Source: Senegalimassilia sp003474385
Lineage (GTDB): Bacteria; Actinomycetota; Coriobacteriia; Coriobacteriales; Eggerthellaceae
Assembly: GCF_003474385.1 (NCBI RefSeq)
Contig: NZ_QUCY01000015.1
Location: 1-64,000 of the forward strand
Direction: 5' to 3'
DNA length: 64,000 nt
Both the position numbers and the translations under genes were made by a program. How positions within the stretch are numbered: the stretch's first letter is position 1; each line of letters opens with the position of its first letter. Shown here piece after piece: positions 8,715 through 17,933 of the stretch. The notes under the pieces are model-generated. The model worked only from the letters and a program-made list of their open reading frames with translations. It was not told the DNA's origin and did not search any database.

Positions 8715-9869
8715 GTGGATGGTGAGAAGCAAGAGCGTGTACTGGTTGCGATGAGCGGCGGGGTCGACAGCTCGGTGGCGGCGCTGCTGCTTCGCGACGC
8801 GGGTTATGATGCAACGGGCGTCACCATGAAGCTGTTCGACAACGAGGTTGCCGGCGCCGGAGGCGCATGTGTGGTGGGCGAGAGCACCTGCTGCAGCCAA
8901 AGCGATGTGGAGGACGCCCGTCAGGTGGCGTTCGGGTTGGGGCTTGAGCACTTCACGTTCAACTTCACGGGAACGTTCGGCTGCGAGGTGATCGATCGGT
9001 TCTGCGATGCGTACCTGCACGGCCGCACGCCGAACCCGTGCATCGACTGCAACAGGTACTTGAAGTTCGCCGCTTTGCAGCGCCGCCGCGCGCAGCTTGG
9101 CTTCGACTATGTGGCTACCGGCCATTATGCACGCCGGGCGTTCAACGAGCGAACGGGTCGCTTCGAACTTCGTCGTGGATTGGATGAGGCGAAAGACCAG
9201 AGCTATGTGCTGTACCATCTGACGCAAGATGACCTGGCGCATATGCTGTTTCCCTTGGGAGAATTGACGAAGCCGCAGGTGAGAGAGCTGGCGGAGAAGC
9301 ATTCGTTCGGAAATGCGCATAAGGCGGAAAGTCAGGACATCTGCTTCGTGCCCGATGGCGATTATGCGTCGTTCATTGCCCGGTATATGGGGTTCGGGGG
9401 AGATGCCGCGCGTGGCGACGGGAAGGAGCGGGCGGTCCCTGCGGCGTTCGAGCCTGGGAATATCGTCGACGTTAGCGGCAAGGTGCTTGGGCGGCACACC
9501 GGATTGGTCCACTACACGATTGGGCAGCGGAAGGGCATCGGCGTTGGTGCGCCCGAGCCGTTGTATGTGGTGGGCAAAGATGCCGGCAAGAACGTGTTGG
9601 TGGTAGGCCCGCGCAGCGAGTTGGGCGTGCGCGAGGTGCGCGCCGGGGATGTCAACCTGATCTCGGTGGCCGAGCTTGACAAGCCGATGCGCGTTACGGC
9701 GAAAACCCATTACCGCCAACGAGCGCAGGCTGCCGAGGCGGTTATGGAGGGCGACCAGCTGGTGGTTCTCTTCGATGAGGCGGTTGCTCGTCCGGCGGCG
9801 GGGCAGTCGCTGGTGCTCTACGATGGCGACGCCGTTGTGGGCGGGGGCACGATAGAGACCAGCGAATAA
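8715..9869 (+). CDS. mnmA: tRNA-specific 2-thiouridylase MnmA
   Basis: Makes the 2-thio group of uridine 34 in tRNA for Lys, Glu and Gln, using ATP and sulfur passed from a cysteine desulfurase. In 384 aa it has the PP-loop MSGGVDSSVAALLL near the N-terminus, NPCIDCNRYLKF with the first catalytic Cys (about 105), SQDICFV with the second (about 212), and a C-terminal beta-barrel region. The GTG start at 8715 has AAGGAG about 10 nt upstream. A candidate sulfur donor, a cysteine desulfurase, lies 30 kb away at 39145. The gene is followed by a terminator shared with convergent serA. Confidence 0.95.
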   Translation: MDGEKQERVLVAMSGGVDSSVAALLLRDAGYDATGVTMKLFDNEVAGAGGACVVGESTCCSQSDVEDARQVAFGLGLEHFTFNFTGTFGCEVIDRFCDAYLHGRTPNPCIDCNRYLKFAALQRRRAQLGFDYVATGHYARRAFNERTGRFELRRGLDEAKDQSYVLYHLTQDDLAHMLFPLGELTKPQVRELAEKHSFGNAHKAESQDICFVPDGDYASFIARYMGFGGDAARGDGKERAVPAAFEPGNIVDVSGKVLGRHTGLVHYTIGQRKGIGVGAPEPLYVVGKDAGKNVLVVGPRSELGVREVRAGDVNLISVAELDKPMRVTAKTHYRQRAQAAEAVMEGDQLVVLFDEAVARPAAGQSLVLYDGDAVVGGGTIETSE

Positions 9870-10021
9870 GTTGTCTAAATAACGGTTTACCTGGGATTTC
9901 AAAGAGAAAGGCTGCAGCGGGGGAGCGGTTGAGCCGGGTTCCGCAGCTTGGGCGTCTTCGGGCGCTTCGGCGGGTTGCTTGTGCGGGAACGTAGGGCAGC
10001 TTGGCCTGCTGCGAAGAGAAA

Positions 10022-10057
10022 GGGACCGACTCCGCATCGTGCGAGTCGGTCCCTTTT
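10022..10057 (+). terminator. Terminator between mnmA and serA
   Basis: Perfect 11-bp stem GGGACCGACTC/GAGTCGGTCCC with a 10-nt loop, followed by TTTT. An A-run on the other side makes it usable from both directions by the two convergent genes. Confidence 0.85.
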
Positions 10058-10083
10058 GCGAGATGCTGGGGATGTTGCGTTCG

Positions 10084-11250
10084 CTATTTCACGATGCGGA
10101 CGCGGTGGACGCCCTCGATGGCCGTGAGTTTGGCGACAAGCTCGTCGGTTGCGGGGGCGTTGAGGTCGAGCATGGTGTAGGCGGCGTTGCCGCGGGCCTT
10201 GTTCGTGAGGTTGTCGATGTTCGCCCCGATTTCGCCGAACACGCCGGTGATCTGGCTGAGCATGTCGGGCACGTTGGCGTGGAGCACGACGACGCGGCCA
10301 CCCTGCGCGGGAGCGGGGCCCATGTCGCAGGCGGGGTAGTTCACCGAGTTCTTGATGTTGCCGTTCTCCAGGTAATCCTTCATCTGCAACGTTGCCATGA
10401 TGGCGCAGTTGTCCTCGGCCTCGGCGGTGCTGGCGCCGAGGTGCGGCAGCACGATGGTGTTTTGCATAGCCATGACCTCGGGCGTTGCGAAGTCGGTGAC
10501 GTAGGTTGCCACGCGGCCGGCCTCGAGGGCCTCGGCCATGGCGGCGTTGTCGACCAGGGTGTCGCGGCTGAAGTTCATGACGGAGCAGCCGGGCTTGGCG
10601 ACCTCGAGTTCATGCGCGCCGATCATGCCGCGCGTGGAATCCATGGCGGGCACGTGGATGGTGACGTAGTCGCTGCGATGCAAGACATCGTCGAGGTTGG
10701 TGACGTGCTCGACGGAGGGGGACAGGCGCCAGGCGGCCTCGGCGGAAACGTAAGGGTCGTAGCCGAGCACGTTCATGCCCAGATCGATGGCGGCGTTGGC
10801 CACCAGCGCGCCGATGGCGCCCAGACCGATGACGCCGAGCGTCTTGCCGGAGATCTCCTTGCCGGCAAAGGCCTTCTTCGCCTTCTCGGCGTCCTTGCCG
10901 ATGGTGGGGGAGTCGGCGTGCTCGCGGCACCAGGCGGCGCCGGGCAGGATGCCGCGGCTTGCCAGCAGCATGCCGCACAGGACGAGCTCCTTCACGGCGT
11001 TCGCGTTGGCGCCGGGGGTGTTGAACACGACGATACCGGCTTCGGCGCACTTGTCGAGCGGGATGTTGTTCACGCCAGCGCCGGCGCGGGCGACGGCGAG
11101 CAGGTCTTCGGGCAGGTCCATGTCGTGCATGGCGGCGCTGCGCACGAGCACGCCGGAAGCTTGCGCGATGTCGTCGGTAAGCTGGTAGTCGGATCCGAGC
11201 AGGTCGGTTCCCTTGGCGGAGATGTTATTCAGGCAGTTGATGTAACGCAT
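10084..11250 (-). CDS. serA: D-3-phosphoglycerate dehydrogenase with ACT domain
   Basis: Oxidises 3-phosphoglycerate with NAD+, the first step of serine synthesis. The protein is 388 aa from the ATG at 11250, which has AAAGGGGG directly upstream. It has a Rossmann fold (VIGLGAIGALVANAA, about 145-160), the catalytic His in LPHLGAST (about 285), and a C-terminal ACT domain that starts around residue 320 and is likely to sense serine. The usual ARGG loop reads FSRDTLVD here. This is the short SerA type that lacks the intervening domain. ThrH at 48279 could supply the phosphatase step of the same pathway. Confidence 0.93.
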   Translation of the reverse strand: MRYINCLNNISAKGTDLLGSDYQLTDDIAQASGVLVRSAAMHDMDLPEDLLAVARAGAGVNNIPLDKCAEAGIVVFNTPGANANAVKELVLCGMLLASRGILPGAAWCREHADSPTIGKDAEKAKKAFAGKEISGKTLGVIGLGAIGALVANAAIDLGMNVLGYDPYVSAEAAWRLSPSVEHVTNLDDVLHRSDYVTIHVPAMDSTRGMIGAHELEVAKPGCSVMNFSRDTLVDNAAMAEALEAGRVATYVTDFATPEVMAMQNTIVLPHLGASTAEAEDNCAIMATLQMKDYLENGNIKNSVNYPACDMGPAPAQGGRVVVLHANVPDMLSQITGVFGEIGANIDNLTNKARGNAAYTMLDLNAPATDELVAKLTAIEGVHRVRIVK

Positions 11251-11514
11251 GAAGCCCCCTTTGGCGTGTGCGGTTGCGGTTTGCGAACTAAATCTAGCTA
11301 TATAGTGGGTTTGCTTTTGGGCGAAGTCAACGATGCGGCGGCAGCCGGGCGTTTTGGGGCGGGTTTGGCGGCAGGTCGCAGGACCGCTTGCGACTTGGTG
11401 AGCGGCGGCTCTTTCGAAGATGACGGGTTGTTTACCGGTGGTTTGCACCTTGGGCGGGCCTGCCGAGGTGTGCCATAATGGCCAGTTGGGGAAAAGAAAG
11501 GGGAAGAGGGCGAC

Positions 11515-12315
11515 ATGCTTCGTTATGGTTCATCGCGGTCGGCCGACCGCGATCGCGTGCTGATGCAGGGGACGGCCGCTGCGGTCAATATCCCCGATGG
11601 CGCCGGCGCTTCGCTTAGGGCAGCCGACGATGCGGCTTTATGCGACGCCGCGAAATCCGAGGCGATCAAGCTGGACCTGTATCATCTGGTGTGGATTTTC
11701 GCGGTGTGCAGTGTGCTGGGGCTGATCGGTGAGACGGTGGTCAGCTATTTCGTTGATGGCCGATGGGAGAGCCGCGCCGGGTTTTTGTGGGGGCCTTTCA
11801 GCCCGATTTACGGCGTCGGCGGCGTTCTGATGACGTTGGCGCTCGCTCGCCTGTCGGATGCGCGCGGCGGCGTGCTGTTCGGTGTGGCGGCTGTCATCGG
11901 GGCTGCGTTCGAGTGGCTCGCCGGATGGTTCTGGGAGAACGCGTTCGGCATTGTGGCCTGGGATTATTCTTCGCAACCGTTCAATCTGGGCGGGCATACG
12001 TGTTTGGGTATCGCGCTTGTGTGGGGAGCTGCCGGCGTGGCGTGGGTGAAGCTGGCGTTGCCGGTGATGCAGCGCGCAGCCGATACGGTCCCCAATGCAT
12101 GGCGTGCGCCGTTGGCATGGGGATTGCTGGCGTTTTTCCTGGTGGATACGGTTGTGACGTTCGCGGCGTTCGATTGCTGGATGAACCGCTTGGCCGGCGT
12201 CGAGCCCGTCGGCGCCGTGCAGCACCTCTTCGCTGCGCATTACGGCGATGAAGTGATGGCGAACCGTTTTCAGACGATGTCGATGTACCCGTGTCTGGCG
12301 GGTTTCCGCGGGTGA
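11515..12315 (+). CDS. Polytopic membrane protein, putative ABC-transporter type IV (CmpB-like) family
   Basis: A 266-aa integral membrane protein. After about 55 hydrophilic residues come about six hydrophobic segments, starting at IFAVCSVLGLIGETVVSYF. The conserved pattern FLWGPFSPIYGVGG, then WENAFGIVAWDYS..PFNLGG..CLG, is that of the family Pfam calls putative ABC-transporter type IV. The family name is historic; no ATPase partner is present here and no function is established. RBS AGAGGG precedes the ATG. It stands alone and is followed by a strong terminator. Confidence 0.7.
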   Translation: MLRYGSSRSADRDRVLMQGTAAAVNIPDGAGASLRAADDAALCDAAKSEAIKLDLYHLVWIFAVCSVLGLIGETVVSYFVDGRWESRAGFLWGPFSPIYGVGGVLMTLALARLSDARGGVLFGVAAVIGAAFEWLAGWFWENAFGIVAWDYSSQPFNLGGHTCLGIALVWGAAGVAWVKLALPVMQRAADTVPNAWRAPLAWGLLAFFLVDTVVTFAAFDCWMNRLAGVEPVGAVQHLFAAHYGDEVMANRFQTMSMYPCLAGFRG

Positions 12316-12373
12316 CGATGTGCCCGTGACCGGGCGCGAAGCGCTCGGGGGCTTCAGATCGCCTATGGGCCAA

Positions 12374-12412
12374 CATGCCCGACGTGCTTGGTGCGCGTCG
12401 GGCATGTTTTTT
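12374..12412 (+). terminator. Terminator after the membrane protein gene
   Basis: Stem CATGCCCGACG/CGTCGGGCATG with an 11-nt loop, followed by a T-run. It also faces the convergent tetR-type gene ending at 12426. Confidence 0.88.
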
Positions 12413-12425
12413 GGGCGGGTTTTGG

Positions 12426-13067
12426 CTATCGGTCGTTCATGCCGGCGATGCGCAGCGTGGCGCGGACCCGCTCGAGCACGGCGTCGCGGGGGATTCCCTG
12501 GGCGATGCCGATCTGGCTCACAAGGAATTCCGAGTTGTTCTTCACGAACGACAGGAAGAACTCGGGGGACGTGCTCTCGGTTTCGTGCCGGGCTCCGTAG
12601 GTGATGATCCCGATGATGCCGCTGGTGCTGTATTCGATGATCAATCGCGTGTTCGGCGCGAGCTCTTCGCCGTCGTCGCACAGGATTGCTTTCCAGGTGG
12701 CGAACACGAGGCGCTTGATCTTGACGGAAAACAAGTCCATGCCGCCTTGGTTGATGAGCAGCGCGAATCTGTCCGTTTTCCGGTTGATGAGCGTCTCGAG
12801 GCTATCGACGGTTGATGACCCGGCTATTAGGCCGAACACGTTTTGCATGACCGATTCGTTGCCAAGGATCTCGTCTTCGATGACGCGGTCGACAAGGTCG
12901 TCCATGCTTTTGAAATGGTAGTAGAACGTGCCGCGGTTGAGCTCGGCCTGTTCGGCGACCATGCCGACGGTGATGTTGGCGAGTCGATGATGCTCGAGCA
13001 GGGTCCAGAATGCGTTGGCGAGACGGATGCCGGCGGCGTCGCGTTCGCTTTTCCTCGGTCGTGCCAT
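12426..13067 (-). CDS. TetR-family transcriptional regulator
   Basis: A 213-aa regulator. The N-terminal helix-turn-helix (ITVGMVAEQAELNRGTFYYHF, about residues 32-52) is the classic TetR/AcrR DNA-binding motif; the rest is an alpha-helical ligand domain I cannot assign. The ATG at 13067 comes 2 bp after the stop codon of the 1522-aa activase gene, so both are on one transcript and the regulator probably controls its own operon. A perfect palindrome in the promoter region of that operon (17717-17731) is a plausible operator. The effector may be an acyl-CoA or another substrate of the partner enzyme (inference). Confidence 0.88.
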   Translation of the reverse strand: MARPRKSERDAAGIRLANAFWTLLEHHRLANITVGMVAEQAELNRGTFYYHFKSMDDLVDRVIEDEILGNESVMQNVFGLIAGSSTVDSLETLINRKTDRFALLINQGGMDLFSVKIKRLVFATWKAILCDDGEELAPNTRLIIEYSTSGIIGIITYGARHETESTSPEFFLSFVKNNSEFLVSQIGIAQGIPRDAVLERVRATLRIAGMNDR

Positions 13068-13069
13068 GG

Positions 13070-16000
13070 CTACCCCTGGTGTTCGGTGCTGGTACTCTCG
13101 GTGCTTTGCGCGGGCTGGTGCTGCGCCTTCGCGTTCATGATGAGCATTTGCAGGCGGTTCTCGATGTTGGCGAAGCTGACATCGGGGTCGTAGTCGAGCG
13201 GCAGGATGTTCGCATCGGGGTAGCGCTCCTTGAGCTGCTTGACGATGCCTCGTCCGACCACATGGTTCGGCAAGCAGCCGAACGGCTGCAGGATGACGAA
13301 CGCGCGGCAGCCGCGTGCCGCGTGGTGCAGGACCTCGGCGGGGATGAGCACGCCTTCGCCGGCGTCGAACGTGTGGTGGATGATGGGGTCGCTTTCGCGC
13401 ACGAGCTCGGGCATGCGGCATGCAGGCTCGTAGAGCGGGTGAGCCTTCGCAATGCCGTCGCAGACGTTGTGCGCGGTCTCGAACAGCCGGTTCGCCACGC
13501 GGTTGAACGCTTTGGTTGCGAGGGGCTGCGAGACGTGGAATTCGCGCGCCTGAGCATCTTGGTAGAAGTAGGTTTTGCGGATGACATCGGTCATGCGCGC
13601 CTCGATGATTTCCAGGCCGTTCGACTCGAGATAGTCTTCGATGTCGTGGTTGGCGCCGGGGTGGAAGTTCAGAAGGTATTCGCCCACGATGAGCACCTGC
13701 GGGCGCGGGTTCGAGCGGTCGTAGCGAACGGTCCCCATGATGGCGATTGCCTGCTTGAAGCCGTTGACGGCGCCGCGCACGCCGCGTTCCCGTATGCCCG
13801 TCGTGACGCACTCGATGGCTTGATCGAACGCCTTTTCGGCGCTGCCGGGCTCGAGCTCGTAGGGGCGCATCTTGCGCAGCAGGTCCTCGAGTGCGTCGAT
13901 CATGGGCAGGCCGAACGCGACGCGGATGGCGCTGCCGAGCGACATCTTGAAACCCGGGTGCATGTTGTGGGCGTCCTTGTCATCGTTGGTGATGATGGGG
14001 ACGTAGCCGTAGCCGGCGTCGTCGAGCGCTTTGCGCAAAAGCGCCGCGTAGTGCGTCAGACGGCAGTCGCCGATGTATTTGCCGGTGCCGATGGCGACGG
14101 TATGCGGGTCCCATTTTCCGCTGTCGAGCGCGGCGAGGGCTTCGCCGATGGTCATTTGAGCTGGGAAGCAGATGTCGTTATGAACGTAGCGTTTTCCCAG
14201 CTCGATGGCTCGTTCCCGACCGATGTCAAGCGAGACGGCCTGCGCGCCCTGACGTGCGAACGATGCCGACATGAGCAGGGAGAACGCGTGCGAGGTGTTA
14301 GGCACGAGGATGGTCTTGATGCGCCGGTCGGCCTTGACGTACTTGACGGGGTAGGGGTCGGGCAGCGGGTGGTTGGCGGTTGCCGAAGGGCGGGCGAGTG
14401 CGCTTCCCTTGGGGGAGTCGGTTGCGTTTTCGCTGGCGGCGCGCTTGATGGCGGCTTGGCGCGCGCGGCGCTCGTCGACGGTCTCGATGAACGAGCGCAC
14501 GCGGATGCGCAGCGGTCCGGCGACGTCGGATTCGTCGAGCTTGAGGATAAGCGGCTGCTTGCCCGAGCGTTCCTTCATGAGGCGGCAGATCTCGTCGGAA
14601 AGGTAGGCGTCGTGGCCGCAGCCGAAGCTGACGAGCTGCACGTACTCGAGCGCGGGGGAGTCGGCGGCGATGACGGCGCTGGCGAGCATGCGCTGGTGGA
14701 AGTTGTTCACGATGTCGATGCGGCTTGCCGACAGGTCGACGTCGGCGATGCCGGGGACGGCGTCGGGCGGAAGCACGGGATGCCCCATGTCGGAGAGCAT
14801 TTTGGGCAGATCGTGGTTGACGAGCGGGTCGTTGTGGTAGGGGCGGCTGGCAAGCACGATGGCGTAGGTTCCGGCGCTGCGAGCGGATTCGATGGCGTGC
14901 GCGCCGGCCTCGGTCAGCAGTGCTTTGAACGCGCGCTGGGCTTTGTCCGCCTGCCTGATGGCACGTAGGGCCTGATCGGCGGGGATGCCGAACGTGCCCT
15001 CCAGGTAATCCACGAGCTGGCGATCGCGGTCCTCGGTGGAGTACCAGTGGAACAACGGGCTGTCGAAGGGGATGCCCCAGTGCTTTGCGGGGTCGTCGGA
15101 GCTTTTCACCACCATGGGATAGCCCTTCACCACGGCGCACATGGATATGCTGGTGGATGCGGTGTTCTCGCTGGGCACGGTGGTGATGATGGGCATGAAG
15201 ACGCGGTCGACGCCGGCGCGTGCGAGTTCGTGGATGTGGCCGTGCACCAGCTTCGCGGGGAAGCAGATGGTGTCGGATGCGACCTGGGGCAGTCCTTCTT
15301 CGAACATGGCGCGCGTGGACGGACGGGAGAGGCGGATGGCGAACCCGAGCGAGCGCAGCAGCGCGTTCCAGAACGGCATGGTGTCCCAGAACGCCAGAAC
15401 GCGCGGGATGCCGATGATGACGCCGCGGTCGGGCGTGACTTGCTCGATGGGCCAGTCTTGGAAGAGGAGCTTCTGGCGTGCTTCGAAGAGGTTTTCGCCT
15501 ACCTTCGCCTGCCCATCGGCGGTTTTGAGCGCTGAACGCGTGGCGGGGTCTTTCGGGTCGCCTACAATCTGGCCGCGCGGGCAGCGGTTCCCCGTGACGA
15601 AAGCGGCGCCGTCGGCGAACGTGATAACGGTGCGGTTGCAGTGGTTGGCACAAAACGGGCAGGTGACGTTCGTGCGCTGATGGTAGGAGAACGCGTCGAG
15701 CGCATCAAGGCCGATGAAGGTGCTGGGCGCAGGGGCCGGGTTTGGCGCGCCGGCGGGGGCGGGTGTGCGGGACCCGGCTTCGCCTTCTGCGCATTTTGCC
15801 TGTTCGCATGCTTGTTTTGCCATGTGGTCGCGCGTGAGCAGCGCGACGCCGATAGCGCCCATGAGCCCGGGGTAGGGCGCACGCGTGACGGGGCGGCCGA
15901 TGTGCTGCTCGAGGGCGCAGAGTACCGCGTCGTTGCGAAACGTGCCGCCTTGCACCACGATATGCTCGCCTAGGCTGTCGAGGTTGGGAACGCGCACGAC

Positions 16001-17638
16001 TTTCGTGAACACGTTCGCGATGATCGAGCGGCATAGGCCTGCCATGATATCCGCAGGTGTGCGGCCGTTTTTCTGCTCGCTGACGATGCTCGAGTTCATG
16101 AACACGGTGCAACGGCTGCCGAGCACGGCGGGTTGTTCGCTGGTAAACGCCGCGTCGGCGATTTCGGGTGTGGGGACGCCGAGCGTTTGCGCGAAGTTCT
16201 CGAGGAACGAGCCGCAGCCGCTCGAGCAGGCTTCGTTTACCACGATGTTGCCGATGATGCCGTCGGAAAGCCAGATGGCTTTCATGTCCTGGCCGCCGAT
16301 GTCGAGGATGAAGCTGGCGTGGGGTTCGTAGCGGGTGGCGGCATGGGCGTGCGCCACCGTTTCGACGGTATGGTAATCGGCGTGCAGCGCGCGGTTGAAC
16401 AGCAGCTCGCCGTAGCCGGTGGTGCCGACGCCGGCGATGTCGAGCGTGACGCCGGCGGCAGCGTATCGGTCGCGCAGGCTGACGAGCGCGCCGCGCGCCA
16501 CCTCGAGCGGGTCGCCTTCGTTGTTGGCGTAGAAGCTGTCGATGAGCTGGTCGTCGTCGGCGACGAGCGCCAGCTTGGTGGTGGTGCTGCCCGAGTCGAT
16601 GCCGAGCCATACGCGAAGGCGGCCATTGCGTACGTGGGATTTCGCGGCGTCGCTTTCGGGGCCGTGCGGTTCCTCGGGCAGCTGGTTGCGCCGCTCGAAA
16701 GCCTTACGCTCGGCGGCGGTTTCGAAGAAGGGCCTGCCGGGAGCGTGGTCGTCGTCGGCGCTGGTGAAGCCGGCGAGCGTTTGCGCAGCTGCGGCGGGAT
16801 CGATGGTTGCGGGCGTGTCGGCGAACATGCCGGAAAGCGATAGCGCGGCGCCGCGGGCGACCATGGTTTCAGGGTGCTCGGGGACGATGGCCTGGTCGTC
16901 GCCGAGGTTGAGTCGCTCCTTGAAAACGCTTATCAGCGCGGGATTGAACGTGAGCGGGCCGCCTTCGAAGATGATGGGCGGGCACACGTCGATGCCTTGC
17001 GCCAGGCCGCCGAGCGTTTGCTTGGCGATGGCGTGGAAGGCGGACAAGGCCAGGTCGTCGCGGGATGCCCCCTGGTTGAGCAGGGGCTGGATGTCGGTTT
17101 TGGCGTATACGCCGCAGCGACCGGAGATGTCGTAGACCGTGCGTCCGCGGCAGGCGGCGGCATCGAACTGCTCGATGGGCAGGTTGAGCACTGAAGCGAT
17201 TTCGTCGATGAACGCGCCCGTGCCGCCCGCGCAGCTGCCGTTCATGCGCATATCGGCAACGTCGAGCGCGCCGGTGGTTTCGTTGGCGCGGAAGAAGATC
17301 ATCTTGGCGTCCTGGCCGCCAAGCTCGATAGCGCAGCGCGTACGCGGGTAGAGCGCCTGGACGGCGCAGGCGTTGGCGACGACCTCCTGCACGAACGGCA
17401 CGCCGAGCTTGTCGGCGATGGGCGCCGCGCCGGAGCCGGTGAGCGCAAGCCTGATGCCGGCCCGCGGGAATAGCCGCGCGAGCGAGTTGAGCGCCGCGCG
17501 GACGCTTTCGGCCTGGCGCGCGCCGTGCCGCTCGTACGACGTGTGCAGCAGGTTGCGCGAGCGCGCGTCGAGCGCGCAGATCTTCGTTGTTGTCGAGCCG
17601 ACGTCGATTCCGACGTCGACAGCGGATACGTTTCCCAT
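13070..17638 (-). CDS. Giant 2-hydroxyacyl-CoA dehydratase activase-type protein (tandem BcrA/BadF ATPases plus DUF2229-like region)
   Basis: Member of the acyl-CoA dehydratase activase family: ATP-driven Fe-S proteins that inject a low-potential electron into 2-hydroxyacyl-CoA dehydratases or benzoyl-CoA reductases. It has 1522 aa and two ASKHA ATPase domains. The first (1-300) has GIDVGSTTTKICALD, ELGGQDAKMIFF and the cluster motif NGSCAGGTGAFID with GRCGVYAKTD. The second (about 350-620) has GIDSGSTTTKLALV, DIGGQDMKAIW and NEACSSGCGSFLE. From about 660 a Cys-rich region starts (CPFCANHCNRTV..GNRCPRG) that leads into a dehydratase-like half. The ATG has GAGGAAC upstream. Such fusions are widespread in anaerobes, but the substrate is unknown. 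It is co-transcribed with a TetR regulator. Confidence 0.88.
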   Translation of the reverse strand: MGNVSAVDVGIDVGSTTTKICALDARSRNLLHTSYERHGARQAESVRAALNSLARLFPRAGIRLALTGSGAAPIADKLGVPFVQEVVANACAVQALYPRTRCAIELGGQDAKMIFFRANETTGALDVADMRMNGSCAGGTGAFIDEIASVLNLPIEQFDAAACRGRTVYDISGRCGVYAKTDIQPLLNQGASRDDLALSAFHAIAKQTLGGLAQGIDVCPPIIFEGGPLTFNPALISVFKERLNLGDDQAIVPEHPETMVARGAALSLSGMFADTPATIDPAAAAQTLAGFTSADDDHAPGRPFFETAAERKAFERRNQLPEEPHGPESDAAKSHVRNGRLRVWLGIDSGSTTTKLALVADDDQLIDSFYANNEGDPLEVARGALVSLRDRYAAAGVTLDIAGVGTTGYGELLFNRALHADYHTVETVAHAHAATRYEPHASFILDIGGQDMKAIWLSDGIIGNIVVNEACSSGCGSFLENFAQTLGVPTPEIADAAFTSEQPAVLGSRCTVFMNSSIVSEQKNGRTPADIMAGLCRSIIANVFTKVVRVPNLDSLGEHIVVQGGTFRNDAVLCALEQHIGRPVTRAPYPGLMGAIGVALLTRDHMAKQACEQAKCAEGEAGSRTPAPAGAPNPAPAPSTFIGLDALDAFSYHQRTNVTCPFCANHCNRTVITFADGAAFVTGNRCPRGQIVGDPKDPATRSALKTADGQAKVGENLFEARQKLLFQDWPIEQVTPDRGVIIGIPRVLAFWDTMPFWNALLRSLGFAIRLSRPSTRAMFEEGLPQVASDTICFPAKLVHGHIHELARAGVDRVFMPIITTVPSENTASTSISMCAVVKGYPMVVKSSDDPAKHWGIPFDSPLFHWYSTEDRDRQLVDYLEGTFGIPADQALRAIRQADKAQRAFKALLTEAGAHAIESARSAGTYAIVLASRPYHNDPLVNHDLPKMLSDMGHPVLPPDAVPGIADVDLSASRIDIVNNFHQRMLASAVIAADSPALEYVQLVSFGCGHDAYLSDEICRLMKERSGKQPLILKLDESDVAGPLRIRVRSFIETVDERRARQAAIKRAASENATDSPKGSALARPSATANHPLPDPYPVKYVKADRRIKTILVPNTSHAFSLLMSASFARQGAQAVSLDIGRERAIELGKRYVHNDICFPAQMTIGEALAALDSGKWDPHTVAIGTGKYIGDCRLTHYAALLRKALDDAGYGYVPIITNDDKDAHNMHPGFKMSLGSAIRVAFGLPMIDALEDLLRKMRPYELEPGSAEKAFDQAIECVTTGIRERGVRGAVNGFKQAIAIMGTVRYDRSNPRPQVLIVGEYLLNFHPGANHDIEDYLESNGLEIIEARMTDVIRKTYFYQDAQAREFHVSQPLATKAFNRVANRLFETAHNVCDGIAKAHPLYEPACRMPELVRESDPIIHHTFDAGEGVLIPAEVLHHAARGCRAFVILQPFGCLPNHVVGRGIVKQLKERYPDANILPLDYDPDVSFANIENRLQMLIMNAKAQHQPAQSTESTSTEHQG

Positions 17639-17716
17639 CGTTGTTCCTCAGGTAGTGCAAGGTGGCGCGAGGAGCGCGTCGCGAATGTGTGTCGTTCGGT
17701 TTTCATGGTAGTTTAC

Positions 17717-17731
17717 CCAACAAGGTGTTGG
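17717..17731. promoter_or_regulatory. Candidate TetR operator upstream of the activase operon
   Basis: Perfect palindrome CCAACA-AGG-TGTTGG directly upstream of a minus-strand -10-like TAAACT (17715-17710). A looser dyad GACAA-N10-TTGTC follows at 17740-17759. Assignment to the TetR protein is inference from position. Confidence 0.4.
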
Positions 17732-17933
17732 AAAAAATCGACAAGATATCGACTTTGTCACGATTTTCGGGTTCGTTTTCGGGTACCGAGCCTGCTGGAC
17801 GTGACAGTTTCGCCTGGTCTTCCCGCATTCCGCGTCTGCAATACCTATGAAGGGTTGGGCGGGTGAAGCGGGATAGTTGACAAGGGTGCTAGAATTATCA
17901 GCTGGTATTTGCTGTAATTCGAAGGGACGTGCT

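Noticed and set aside
12426..13811. 461-codon reading of the TetR gene
   Set aside because: The upstream part is out of frame antisense-like sequence within the activase gene; the TetR start at 13067 fits the family.
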